From NCBI GenBank assembly GCA_018824085.1, contig JAHJHI010000003.1, forward strand, positions 1-36,557: a DNA stretch of 36,557 nt, given 5' to 3'. The stretch is from Gammaproteobacteria bacterium. GTDB taxonomy: Bacteria > Pseudomonadota > Gammaproteobacteria > Burkholderiales > Rhodocyclaceae. A program made the position numbers and the translations under genes. Positions 29,658 through 36,557 of the stretch are shown here, piece by piece; the first letter of the stretch is position 1, and every line of letters starts with the position of its first letter. Below the pieces are notes generated by a model. It worked only from the letters and a program-made list of their open reading frames with translations. It did no database searches and was not told the DNA's origin.

Positions 29658-30545
29658 ATGAGCATTCTGATCAACGAAAAAACCAAGATCATCATCCAGG
29701 GTTTCACCGGCGACAAAGGCACGTTCCACGCCAAGGAAATGATCGAGTACGGCACCAACGTCGTCGGCGGCGTGACGCCGGGCAAGGGTGGCTCCACCCA
29801 CCTCGGCAAGCCGGTGTTCAACACGGTTGCCGATGCGGTCGCCGCAACCGGTGCCCAGGCGAGCATCACTTTCGTGGCACCGGCGTTCTGCGCCGACGCC
29901 ATCATGGAAGCGGCCGACGCCGGCCTTGAACTGGTGTGTTCCATCACCGACGGCATCCCGGCACAGGACATGATGCGCGTGAAGCGCTACTTCATGCGCT
30001 ACCCGAAGGAGCGCCGCACGCTGATGGTCGGCCCGAACTGCGCCGGCATCATCAGCCCGGGCAAGGCCATGCTGGGCATCATGCCGGGCCACATCTACAA
30101 GGCCGGCAGCGTCGGCATCGTGTCGCGTTCGGGCACGCTCGGCTATGAAGCCGCGGCGCAGATGAAGGAACTGGGCATCGGCGTGTCGACCTCGGTCGGC
30201 ATCGGTGGCGACCCGATCAACGGTTCGTCCTTCCTCGACCACCTCATGAAGTTCCAGGAAGACCCGGAAACGACCGCGGTGGTGATGATCGGCGAAATCG
30301 GCGGCCCGCAGGAAGCCGAGGCGTCCGCCTGGGTGAAGGACAACATGACCAAGCCGGTCATCGGCTACGTCGCCGGCCTGACGGCACCGAAGGGCCGCCG
30401 CATGGGCCACGCGGGCGCCATCATTTCGGCCGCCGGTGACTCCGCCGCCGAGAAGTCGGAAATCATGCGTTCCTTCGGCCTGACCGTCGCGCCGAGCGCC
30501 GGCGAGCTGGGCAGCACCGTGGCGTCCGTCGTCGCCAAGCTGTAA
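29658..30545 (+). CDS. mtkB: malate-CoA ligase (malate thiokinase) alpha subunit
   Basis: 295 residues, homologous to succinyl-CoA synthetase alpha. The CoA-binding Rossmann start is IIIQGFTGDKGTFHAKEMI, followed by GPNCAGIISPGKAMLGIMPG, SRSGTLGYE, and the phosphorylated histidine H251 in RRMGHAGAIIS. It pairs with MtkA to make malyl-CoA, which Mcl cleaves. It is preceded by a GAGGATTTAGCT leader and separated from mtkA by the REP-like element. It would be called sucD without its context. Confidence 0.93.
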   Translation: MSILINEKTKIIIQGFTGDKGTFHAKEMIEYGTNVVGGVTPGKGGSTHLGKPVFNTVADAVAATGAQASITFVAPAFCADAIMEAADAGLELVCSITDGIPAQDMMRVKRYFMRYPKERRTLMVGPNCAGIISPGKAMLGIMPGHIYKAGSVGIVSRSGTLGYEAAAQMKELGIGVSTSVGIGGDPINGSSFLDHLMKFQEDPETTAVVMIGEIGGPQEAEASAWVKDNMTKPVIGYVAGLTAPKGRRMGHAGAIISAAGDSAAEKSEIMRSFGLTVAPSAGELGSTVASVVAKL

Positions 30546-30552
30546 TCCGCAC

Positions 30553-30599
30553 GCGGGGTGCGTGTCCGCACCCCGCACCGCGCCTGCCCGCGGGCAGGC
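30553..30599 (+). other. two adjacent strong hairpins between mtkB and ppc
   Basis: The first is GCGGGGTGCG, loop TGTC, CGCACCCCGC (30553-30576), a perfect 10-bp stem. The second is an 18-bp perfect palindrome GCCTGCCCG/CGGGCAGGC (30582-30599). Both fill the 78-bp gap and leave 24 bp before the ppc ATG. No T-run follows except CTTCATC. They may act as partial terminator or mRNA stabiliser. Confidence 0.55.
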
Positions 30600-30623
30600 T
30601 TCATCACCCGCCTGCGAGACTCC

Positions 30624-33368
30624 ATGGTGAACGATCCCATTTCCGTGCCCGCGTCCGTTGATTCGCCCGGGTCGGCCTTTTCAGAAAAAGCGATCGGTCT
30701 GCTGTTTTCGCTGCTGCGCGAAGTGGTTGAACGCCATCATCCCGAGCTGGTGCCGGTATTGTCCGGTGCCTCGGGAACCGACCTTTCTCCCCAGATGCTG
30801 GGCCGCGCCATCCAGGCCCAGGGCATCCTGTTCCAGTTGCTGTCCATCGCCGAACAGAACGGCGCCATGCGCAAGCGGCGCGAGGTCGAACGTCTGGACG
30901 GCCGCGAGTGCCTGCCGGGTACCTTCGCCAATGTGCTGGCATCCGCCAGGAAGGCGGGCCTGAGCGCCGAGCGCGTGCGCGACGCCTTTGCCGGCCTCAA
31001 GGTGCGTCCGGTGCTGACTGCGCACCCGACCGAAGCCAAGCGCGTGACCGTGCTGGAGCGCCACCGCCGCATCTACCGCCTGCTCATCGATCTCGAGTCG
31101 CCGCGCTGGACGCCGCGCGAGCGCGCCGACATGGAGGGCACGCTGCGCAACGAGATCGAACTGCTGTGGCTGACCGGCGAACTGCGGCTCGAAAAACCCA
31201 ATGTGTCCCAGGAAATCGCCTGGGGCCTGCACTTCTTCAATGAAACGCTGTTCGAGGTCGCGCCCGAGGTGCTGGCTCGCGCCGACGAGGCGATGCTGCA
31301 GCACTTCGGCGAACAGGATCTGCCCGGTTTCCTCGAATTCGGTTCGTGGATCGGCGGTGACCGCGACGGCAATCCTTTCGTCACGAATGCCATCACGCGC
31401 GGCGCGCTCGTCGAATGCCGGATGGCCAGCCTGCGCCGCCACCGCGCGAGCGTGCTGGAGCTGGTGCGCGGCCTGTCGGTGACCGAAGCCTCGCTGACGC
31501 TGTCCGGCGATTTCCGTGACGCGCTCACGCTGGCGCTGGAAGAAGACGGCGACGGCAGCGCGATCGCCGCCCGCAATCCGGGCGAGCCCTTCCGCCAGTT
31601 CCTCGTGTGCATGCTGAACAAGCTGGACCATGCCATTGCCTGCGCCCAGGGCGAAGACGCGGCCGCCTGTCGTCGGGGCTACGAATCGGCCGATCGCCTG
31701 ATGGCCGACCTGCGCACGCTGGAAGTCGGGTTGCGCGACGCGAATCTGGGCCTGTTGGCCGACAGTGAAGTGGTGCCGGTGCGCCGTCAGGTCGAAGTGT
31801 TCCGTTTCAGCACCGTCCGGCTGGACGTGCGCGAAAACTCCACCCGCGTCACGCAGACGCTGGAAGCGCTGTGGCGTGCGAGCCGCGGCGAACCGGACGA
31901 TGTGATGCCGCCGGAGCAGACCAGCGACGAATGGTGCGCGTGGCTGCTGGCCGAACTGGCGCAGCCGCGCAGCGCGCAGTGTGACCTGGGCGGCCTGCCG
32001 GCGGTGGCGCAGGAAACGCTGGGCCTGTTCCGCCTGATCGCCGAAATGCGCCCCAAGGTCGGCCGCGAAGCGTTCGGCAGCTTCATTCTCAGCATGACGC
32101 GCAACGTGCCCGACGTGCTCGGCGTCTATCTGCTGGCGAAGGAAGCCGGGCTGTACGCCGATCCGGGCGGTGTGGAGCGCTGTTCGCTGCCCATCATGCC
32201 GCTGTTCGAAACCATCGAGGACCTGCGCCGCGCGCCGGCCATCATGCGCGAGCTGCTCGCCATGCCGCTGATCAAGCGCTCGGTGCGCGCACTCGGTGGC
32301 GTGCAGGAAGTGATGATCGGCTACTCCGACTCGAACAAGGACGGCGGCTTCCTGTCGTCCAACTGGGAGCTGTTCAAGGCACAGATGAAGCTGTCGGCGG
32401 TCGGCGTGGACGCGGGCGTGAAGATCGCCTTCTTCCATGGGCGCGGCGGTTCGGTCAGCCGCGGCGGCGTGCCCGCAGGGCGGGCGATTGCCGCACAGCC
32501 GGCCGGCTCCATCCAGGGCCTGTTCCGCCTGACCGAGCAGGGCGAGGTCATTTCGTCGAAGTACGCCAACAAGGGCACGGCGGCATTCAATCTCGAACTG
32601 CTGGCCGCCAGCGTGTTCGACCACGCACTGCGCTCCGGTCGCGCGGACGGCCTGCATTCGGTGCCGGAATTCGACGACGCGCTGGAAGCGCTGTCGGGCG
32701 CCGCGCATGCGGCCTACGTGAACCTGATTTCGCATCCCGGTCTGGTGAGCTACTTCCAGGAAGCCAGCCCGCTGGAGGAAATTTCGCTGCTCAACATCGG
32801 CTCGCGTCCGGCGCGCCGCTTCGGTGCGAAATCGTTGTCGGAATTGCGCGCGATTCCATGGGTGTTCGCGTGGTCGCAGAACCGCCACATCGTCACCGGC
32901 TGGTACGGAGTGGGGTCGAGTCTGGCCAATTTCATCGAGGTGCGCGGCGCGAGCGGTGAGGCGCTGCTCGCGCGCATGTTCGAAGAGTCGCCGCCGTTCC
33001 GGCTCATCGTCGACGAAGTGGAGAAGACGCTGGCCGTGGTCGATCTCGACATCGCGCGCGAGTACAGCCAGCTGGTGGGCGACGCGTCGGTGCGTGACGA
33101 GGTGTTCGGCATGATCGCCCGCGAATACGAAACCACCCGCGCGCAGATCCTGCGCCTGTCCGGCACGCGCGTGCTGGCGGAACGCTTCCCCGAGTACCGC
33201 GAAAAGCTCGACCACCGCCTGCCGGTGGTGAATCAGGTGAGCCGCCAGCAGATTTCGCTGCTGAGCGCGTTCCGCAATACCGAAGATGCCGCGCGGAAAG
33301 AGGAATTCCGCAAGGCGCTGCTGCTTTCCATCAATTGCGTGGCCGCCGGTTTTGGCGCCACCGGCTGA
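30624..33368 (+). CDS. ppc: phosphoenolpyruvate carboxylase
   Basis: 914 residues from MVNDPISVPA. The catalytic histidine H134 is in VLTAHPTEAKR; GYSDSNKDGGFLSSNW and FFHGRGGSVSRGGVPAGRAI are the second and third active-site signatures; QNRHIVTGWYGVGSSL and the C-terminal AAGFGATG close the fold. It carboxylates PEP with bicarbonate to oxaloacetate, the CO2-fixing step of the serine cycle. The frame is open to 30558 but the region upstream contains the two hairpins. Position between mtkB and mcl matches known serine-cycle operons, where this enzyme is typically the acetyl-CoA-independent form. Confidence 0.97.
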   Translation: MVNDPISVPASVDSPGSAFSEKAIGLLFSLLREVVERHHPELVPVLSGASGTDLSPQMLGRAIQAQGILFQLLSIAEQNGAMRKRREVERLDGRECLPGTFANVLASARKAGLSAERVRDAFAGLKVRPVLTAHPTEAKRVTVLERHRRIYRLLIDLESPRWTPRERADMEGTLRNEIELLWLTGELRLEKPNVSQEIAWGLHFFNETLFEVAPEVLARADEAMLQHFGEQDLPGFLEFGSWIGGDRDGNPFVTNAITRGALVECRMASLRRHRASVLELVRGLSVTEASLTLSGDFRDALTLALEEDGDGSAIAARNPGEPFRQFLVCMLNKLDHAIACAQGEDAAACRRGYESADRLMADLRTLEVGLRDANLGLLADSEVVPVRRQVEVFRFSTVRLDVRENSTRVTQTLEALWRASRGEPDDVMPPEQTSDEWCAWLLAELAQPRSAQCDLGGLPAVAQETLGLFRLIAEMRPKVGREAFGSFILSMTRNVPDVLGVYLLAKEAGLYADPGGVERCSLPIMPLFETIEDLRRAPAIMRELLAMPLIKRSVRALGGVQEVMIGYSDSNKDGGFLSSNWELFKAQMKLSAVGVDAGVKIAFFHGRGGSVSRGGVPAGRAIAAQPAGSIQGLFRLTEQGEVISSKYANKGTAAFNLELLAASVFDHALRSGRADGLHSVPEFDDALEALSGAAHAAYVNLISHPGLVSYFQEASPLEEISLLNIGSRPARRFGAKSLSELRAIPWVFAWSQNRHIVTGWYGVGSSLANFIEVRGASGEALLARMFEESPPFRLIVDEVEKTLAVVDLDIAREYSQLVGDASVRDEVFGMIAREYETTRAQILRLSGTRVLAERFPEYREKLDHRLPVVNQVSRQQISLLSAFRNTEDAARKEEFRKALLLSINCVAAGFGATG

Positions 33369-33410
33369 TTTTCAACTGTTGCCCGATATACATACCCGGA
33401 GGAGACATCC

Positions 33411-34388
33411 ATGAGCTTCACGATCATCGAACAAGCCACGCCCCGCCTGCACCGTTCCGAACTCGCCGTGCCCGGTTCCAATCCCGGCATGTTCGAGAAG
33501 GCCGCCAAGTCGGCCGCCGACATCATCTTCCTCGACTGCGAAGATGCGGTCGCACCGGACGACAAGGAGCAGGCGCGCAAGAACATCATCGAAGGCCTGA
33601 ACGACGTTGATTGGGGCAACAGGACCATGATGGTCCGCATCAACGGTCTGGACACCCACTACATGTATCGCGACGTGGTCGACATCGTCGAAGCCTGCCC
33701 GCGTCTGGACATGATCCTGATCCCGAAGGCCGGTGTGGCGGCGGACGTGTACGCCGTCGACATGATGGTCACGCAGATCGAAGCCGCGAAGAAGCGCGAC
33801 AAGCGCATCGGTTTCGAAGTGCTGATCGAAACCGCGCTCGGCATGGCCAATGTGGAAGCGATCGCGCAGTCGTCGAAGCGCCTCGAAGCGATGAGCTTCG
33901 GCGTGGCCGACTATGCCGCCTCGACACGCGCCCGCACGACCGTCATCGGCGGCGTGAACAAGGACAGCGTCGTGCTGACCGACAAGGATGAAGCCGGCAA
34001 CCGCCAGGCCTTCTGGACCGACCCGTGGCACGCCGCGCAGACCCGCATGATGGTCGCCTGCCGCGCCTACGGCCTGCGCCCGATCGACGGCCCGTTTGGT
34101 GACTTCAATGATCCGGACGGCTATATTTCCGCAGCCAACCGCGCCGCCGTGCTCGGCTACGAAGGCAAGTGGGCCATCCACCCGTCGCAGATCGAACTCG
34201 CGAACACGGTCTACACGCCGTCGGACGCAGAAGTGACGAAGGCGCGCCGCATTCTGGAAGCCATGGCACAGGCCGCGAAGGAAGGCCGTGGCGCCGTGTC
34301 GCTGGATGGCCGCCTGATCGACATCGCGAGCATCCGGATGGCGGAAGCGCTGATCGCCAAGGCCGACACCATCGCGGCAGCGCGCTGA
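33411..34388 (+). CDS. mcl: L-malyl-CoA/beta-methylmalyl-CoA lyase
   Basis: 325 residues, HpcH/CitE TIM-barrel family. The N-terminal [20 protein letters not shown], the [13 protein letters not shown] acidic motif, and magnesium ligands E140 ([14 protein letters not shown]) and D167 (FGVADYAAS) are present, with [14 protein letters not shown] near the C-terminus. It cleaves malyl-CoA to acetyl-CoA and glyoxylate, closing the serine cycle, and may also act on beta-methylmalyl-CoA in the ethylmalonyl-CoA pathway. A GGAGGAG site lies before the ATG. The length and mtkAB-ppc context exclude citrate lyase. Confidence 0.95.
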   Translation: MSFTIIEQATPRLHRSELAVPGSNPGMFEKAAKSAADIIFLDCEDAVAPDDKEQARKNIIEGLNDVDWGNRTMMVRINGLDTHYMYRDVVDIVEACPRLDMILIPKAGVAADVYAVDMMVTQIEAAKKRDKRIGFEVLIETALGMANVEAIAQSSKRLEAMSFGVADYAASTRARTTVIGGVNKDSVVLTDKDEAGNRQAFWTDPWHAAQTRMMVACRAYGLRPIDGPFGDFNDPDGYISAANRAAVLGYEGKWAIHPSQIELANTVYTPSDAEVTKARRILEAMAQAAKEGRGAVSLDGRLIDIASIRMAEALIAKADTIAAAR

Positions 34389-34396
34389 TCGGCGTG

Positions 34397-34431
34397 CCGT
34401 CGGCGCGGATGGGGACATCCAGCGCCGACGG
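34397..34431 (+). other. long hairpin between mcl and ftfL
   Basis: CCGTCGGCGC (34397-34406) pairs with GCGCCGACGG (34422-34431); GGAT and ATCC inside extend the stem by four pairs past one bulged A. No T-run follows on the plus strand. It begins 9 bp after the mcl stop and may separate ftfL expression from the upstream operon or protect the mcl 3' end. Confidence 0.5.
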
Positions 34432-34539
34432 ACGCAGAAGCCTGTAACGCATGGGCAGCAGTCCATGGCAGAAAACGCGGCGGGTAGTGAGGCCCGCCAG
34501 TTCCAACATCGATTTTTGACTACACGGAAAAAACCAAAT

Positions 34540-36213
34540 ATGGCATCCGACATCGAAATCGCCCAGCAGGCAAAAATGCTGCGCATCAGCGAGGTTGTTT
34601 CAAAGCTTGGCATCCCCGAAGACGCGATCGAGCCGTACGGCCACTACAAGGCCAAGGTGTCGCTCGAATACCTGAACAGCCTGAAGGATCGCCCGGACGG
34701 CAAGCTGATTCTGGTCACCGCCATCAGCCCGACGCCGGCCGGCGAAGGCAAGACCACCACCACGGTCGGCCTGGGCGACGCGCTGAACCGCATCGGCAAG
34801 AAAACCATGATCTGCCTGCGCGAGCCGTCACTCGGCCCGGTGTTCGGCGTCAAGGGCGGCGCGGCCGGCGGCGGCTACGCCCAGATCGTGCCGATGGAAG
34901 ACATCAACCTGCACTTCACCGGTGACTTCCACGCCATCGGTGCCGCGCACAACCTGCTGTCCGCCCTGATCGACAACCACATCAACCACGGCAACACGCT
35001 GCGCATCGACCCGCGGCTGATCCAGTGGAAGCGTGTCGTCGACATGAACGACCGCGCGCTGCGCAAGATCACCATCGGCCTGGGCGGCACCGCCAACGGC
35101 TTCGTGCGCGAAGACGGCTACGACATCGTCGTCGCCTCCGAAGTCATGGCCATCCTGTGTCTGGCCAATTCGCTGTCCGACCTGAAGGAGCGCCTCGGCC
35201 GCATCATCATCGCCTACACCCAGGGCGACCGCCTGCCGATCTACGCGCGCGACCTCAACGCCCAGGGCGCCATGGCCACGCTGCTGAAAGACGCGATCAA
35301 GCCCAACATCGTGCAGACGCTGGAGAACAACCCGGCCATCATCCACGGCGGCCCGTTCGCCAACATCGCGCACGGCTGCAACTCGGTCACCGCGACCAAG
35401 GCCGGCCTGAAGATGGCTGACTACGTGGTCACCGAAGCCGGCTTCGGTGCCGACCTTGGTGCCGAGAAGTTCATCGACATCAAGTGCCGCATGGCCGGCC
35501 TGAACCCGGCCGCCGTGGTGCTGGTCGCCACCATCCGCGCGCTCAAGTTCCATGGCGGCGTGAAGAAGGAAGACCTGAACCACGAGAATCTCGATGCGCT
35601 GGAAAAAGGCATCGTCAACATCGAGCGTCACCTGAAGAACATCACCGAGCACTACGGCCTGCCCTGCATCGTGTCGGTGAACCACTTCACCTTCGACACC
35701 GACGCTGAAATCGCGCTGCTGAAGAGCCGCATCGAAGCGCTCGGCGGCAAGTTCGTCATCGCGCGCCACTGGGCGAGCGGCGGCGCGGGCGCCGAAGAAC
35801 TGGCGCGCATGGTTGCCGACATCTGCGACAACGCGCCGGGCAAGCACACCTTCGTCTACGACGCCAACGTGACGCTGCAGGAAAAGATCACCACCATCGC
35901 CACCAAGATCTACGGCGCCGGTGAAGTGACGTTCTCGGATGCCGCGCGCAAGCAGCTCGACAGCTGGAACGCCGACTACGGCAGCTTCCCGGTCTGCATG
36001 GCGAAGACGCAGATGTCCTTCTCCGCCGACCCGGCGGCCCGCGGCGCACCCAGCGGCCACACGCTCAACGTGCGCGAAGTGCGTCTGGCCAACGGCGCCG
36101 GCTTCGTCGTCGCCATCTGCGGCGACATGATGACGATGCCGGGTCTGCCCAAGGTACCGGCTGCAGAGCGGATCGACATCGACGACAACGGCAGGGTGTC
36201 GGGGTTGTTCTGA
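34540..36213 (+). CDS. ftfL: formate-tetrahydrofolate ligase
   Basis: 557 residues, the usual length. The P-loop is [18 protein letters not shown] (K71, T72); other family blocks are [39 protein letters not shown] and [13 protein letters not shown]. It makes 10-formyl-H4F from formate, H4F and ATP, the entry of formate-derived C1 units to assimilation through FchA and MtdA. The frame is open to 34465, but [10 protein letters not shown] is the family start and is preceded by ACGGAAAA. It is last in the plus arm, 151 bp after mcl, and is followed by a strong terminator. Called fhs outside methylotrophs. Confidence 0.97.
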   Translation: MASDIEIAQQAKMLRISEVVSKLGIPEDAIEPYGHYKAKVSLEYLNSLKDRPDGKLILVTAISPTPAGEGKTTTTVGLGDALNRIGKKTMICLREPSLGPVFGVKGGAAGGGYAQIVPMEDINLHFTGDFHAIGAAHNLLSALIDNHINHGNTLRIDPRLIQWKRVVDMNDRALRKITIGLGGTANGFVREDGYDIVVASEVMAILCLANSLSDLKERLGRIIIAYTQGDRLPIYARDLNAQGAMATLLKDAIKPNIVQTLENNPAIIHGGPFANIAHGCNSVTATKAGLKMADYVVTEAGFGADLGAEKFIDIKCRMAGLNPAAVVLVATIRALKFHGGVKKEDLNHENLDALEKGIVNIERHLKNITEHYGLPCIVSVNHFTFDTDAEIALLKSRIEALGGKFVIARHWASGGAGAEELARMVADICDNAPGKHTFVYDANVTLQEKITTIATKIYGAGEVTFSDAARKQLDSWNADYGSFPVCMAKTQMSFSADPAARGAPSGHTLNVREVRLANGAGFVVAICGDMMTMPGLPKVPAAERIDIDDNGRVSGLF

Positions 36214-36235
36214 GCGACGTCTCGCAGCAATGGAG

Positions 36236-36260
36236 AGGGCCGCCTTCGGGTGGCCCTTTT
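36236..36260 (+). terminator. intrinsic terminator after ftfL
   Basis: AGGGCCGCC, tetraloop TTCG, GGTGGCCCT followed by TTT: a 9-bp stem with one G-T pair and a stable UUCG loop, 22 bp after the ftfL stop. It ends the plus arm of the serine-cycle cluster. The next 156 bp up to the insertion sequence show no gene. Confidence 0.88.
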
Positions 36261-36416
36261 CATTGCAGGCATCGTTTCTGTGCCGAAAGTTGAGCGGTTG
36301 GTCTCCCCGCTGACTGGATGGCTTCCGGACGAGACGTGCCGAGTGTTTCGGGAGATTTTCCCCGGCTGCGAGATTTCTTATCTGAATCGCTAAACAAATT
36401 CTGGAATCGCTGGATG

Positions 36417-36557
36417 TGACCTGCTCCTGACTTTTCGGACCAGTTGAAACTTGAGAGGATGGCTTCCAACAGCAGAGAGGAAGTCATGCGCAAGAGGCGT
36501 TTTTCGGAAGAGCAGATGGTCAAGATCCTTCGCGAAGCTGACAAGGCGCCGGTGGCG
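36417..36557 (+). mobile_element. left end of an IS3-family insertion sequence (partial)
   Basis: TGACCTGCTCCTGACTTTTC at about 36417 resembles the terminal inverted repeats of IS3-family elements, and an OrfA-type transposase gene begins 69 bp later. The element runs off the right edge, so the other end, the direct target repeats and OrfB cannot be seen. The exact left boundary may differ by a few bases. Confidence 0.6.
36486..36557 (+). CDS. IS3-family transposase OrfA, N-terminus (partial)
   Basis: 24 codons from ATG at 36486 to the window end: RKRRFSEEQMVKILREAD is the typical start of the helix-turn-helix OrfA protein of IS3-family elements, which binds the element ends and is joined to the DDE transposase by frameshifting. 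AGAGAGGAAG just before the ATG is a suitable ribosome site. The remainder is outside the window, so intactness is unknown. Confidence 0.8.
   Translation, partial: MRKRRFSEEQMVKILREADKAPVA

Noticed and set aside
28366-30545. Succinyl-CoA synthetase (sucC/sucD)
   Set aside because: Motifs are shared, but the neighbours are ppc, mcl, ftfL and the serine-cycle minus arm rather than TCA-cycle genes, so malate thiokinase is preferred.
30681-33215. Open frame of 844 codons on the minus strand opposite ppc
   Set aside because: It lies wholly antisense to ppc, whose catalytic motifs are all in the plus frame; the product is arginine/histidine/glutamine-rich without family motifs, as expected for shadow frames in GC-rich coding DNA.
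33411-34388. Citrate lyase beta subunit (CitE)
   Set aside because: It belongs to the same superfamily, but there are no citD/citF genes, and the length and the mtkAB-ppc context fit malyl-CoA lyase.

Overview
The window is a GC-rich (roughly 65% by eye), densely packed chromosomal segment. It most likely comes from a facultatively methylotrophic betaproteobacterium of the Rhodocyclales/Burkholderiales type; a Methyloversatilis-like organism is my best guess from gene content, and I could not run a similarity search. Housekeeping synteny (pyrG-kdsA-eno-ftsB, isc operon with hscBA-fdx-iscX) is betaproteobacterial in style. The right third holds a nearly complete serine-cycle cluster, which marks the organism as a C1 assimilator.

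Layout. 1-3063: end of an rfbC-like gene, a small membrane protein and mutS (minus strand). 3408-6952: a two-gene signalling unit, a FIST-domain (NosP-like) sensor overlapping a GAF-PAS-GGDEF-EAL cyclic-di-GMP enzyme. 6953-8588: suhB and trmJ, divergently transcribed. 8579-16164: cysE followed by iscR, a second cysteine desulfurase, iscS, iscU, iscA, hscB, hscA, fdx and iscX; IscR-like operators lie before both cysE and iscR. 16259-20417: pyrG, kdsA, eno, ftsB. 20430-22950: an NlpC/P60 lipoprotein, a SIMPL-domain periplasmic protein, a tiny membrane protein and a gamma-carbonic-anhydrase-like protein (all minus), then an 88-residue protein of unknown function (plus).

23014-36213: the methylotrophy region, built as two divergent arms around a 260-bp AT-richer control region at 28106-28365. 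The minus arm is glyA-sgaA-hprA-mtdA-fchA and the plus arm is mtkA-mtkB-ppc-mcl-ftfL. Together FtfL, FchA, MtdA and GlyA move C1 units from formate through tetrahydrofolate to serine. SgaA and HprA make glycerate, Ppc fixes CO2 onto PEP, MtkAB activates malate, and Mcl splits malyl-CoA to glyoxylate and acetyl-CoA. The housekeeping eno in this window could supply the 2-phosphoglycerate to PEP step; glycerate kinase and malate dehydrogenase are not in the window. The control region contains a perfect 17-bp palindrome of LysR type, a candidate site for a QscR-like activator. Strong hairpins sit in five of the intercistronic gaps of the cluster. After a clear terminator behind ftfL, the window ends in the left end of an IS3-family insertion sequence.

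I see no tRNA, rRNA, CRISPR array or prophage. No wholly novel system is evident. The points most worth following are the LysR-type palindrome, the IscR boxes in front of cysE, the tail-less second desulfurase, and the FIST/c-di-GMP pair with its internal 42-bp duplication.
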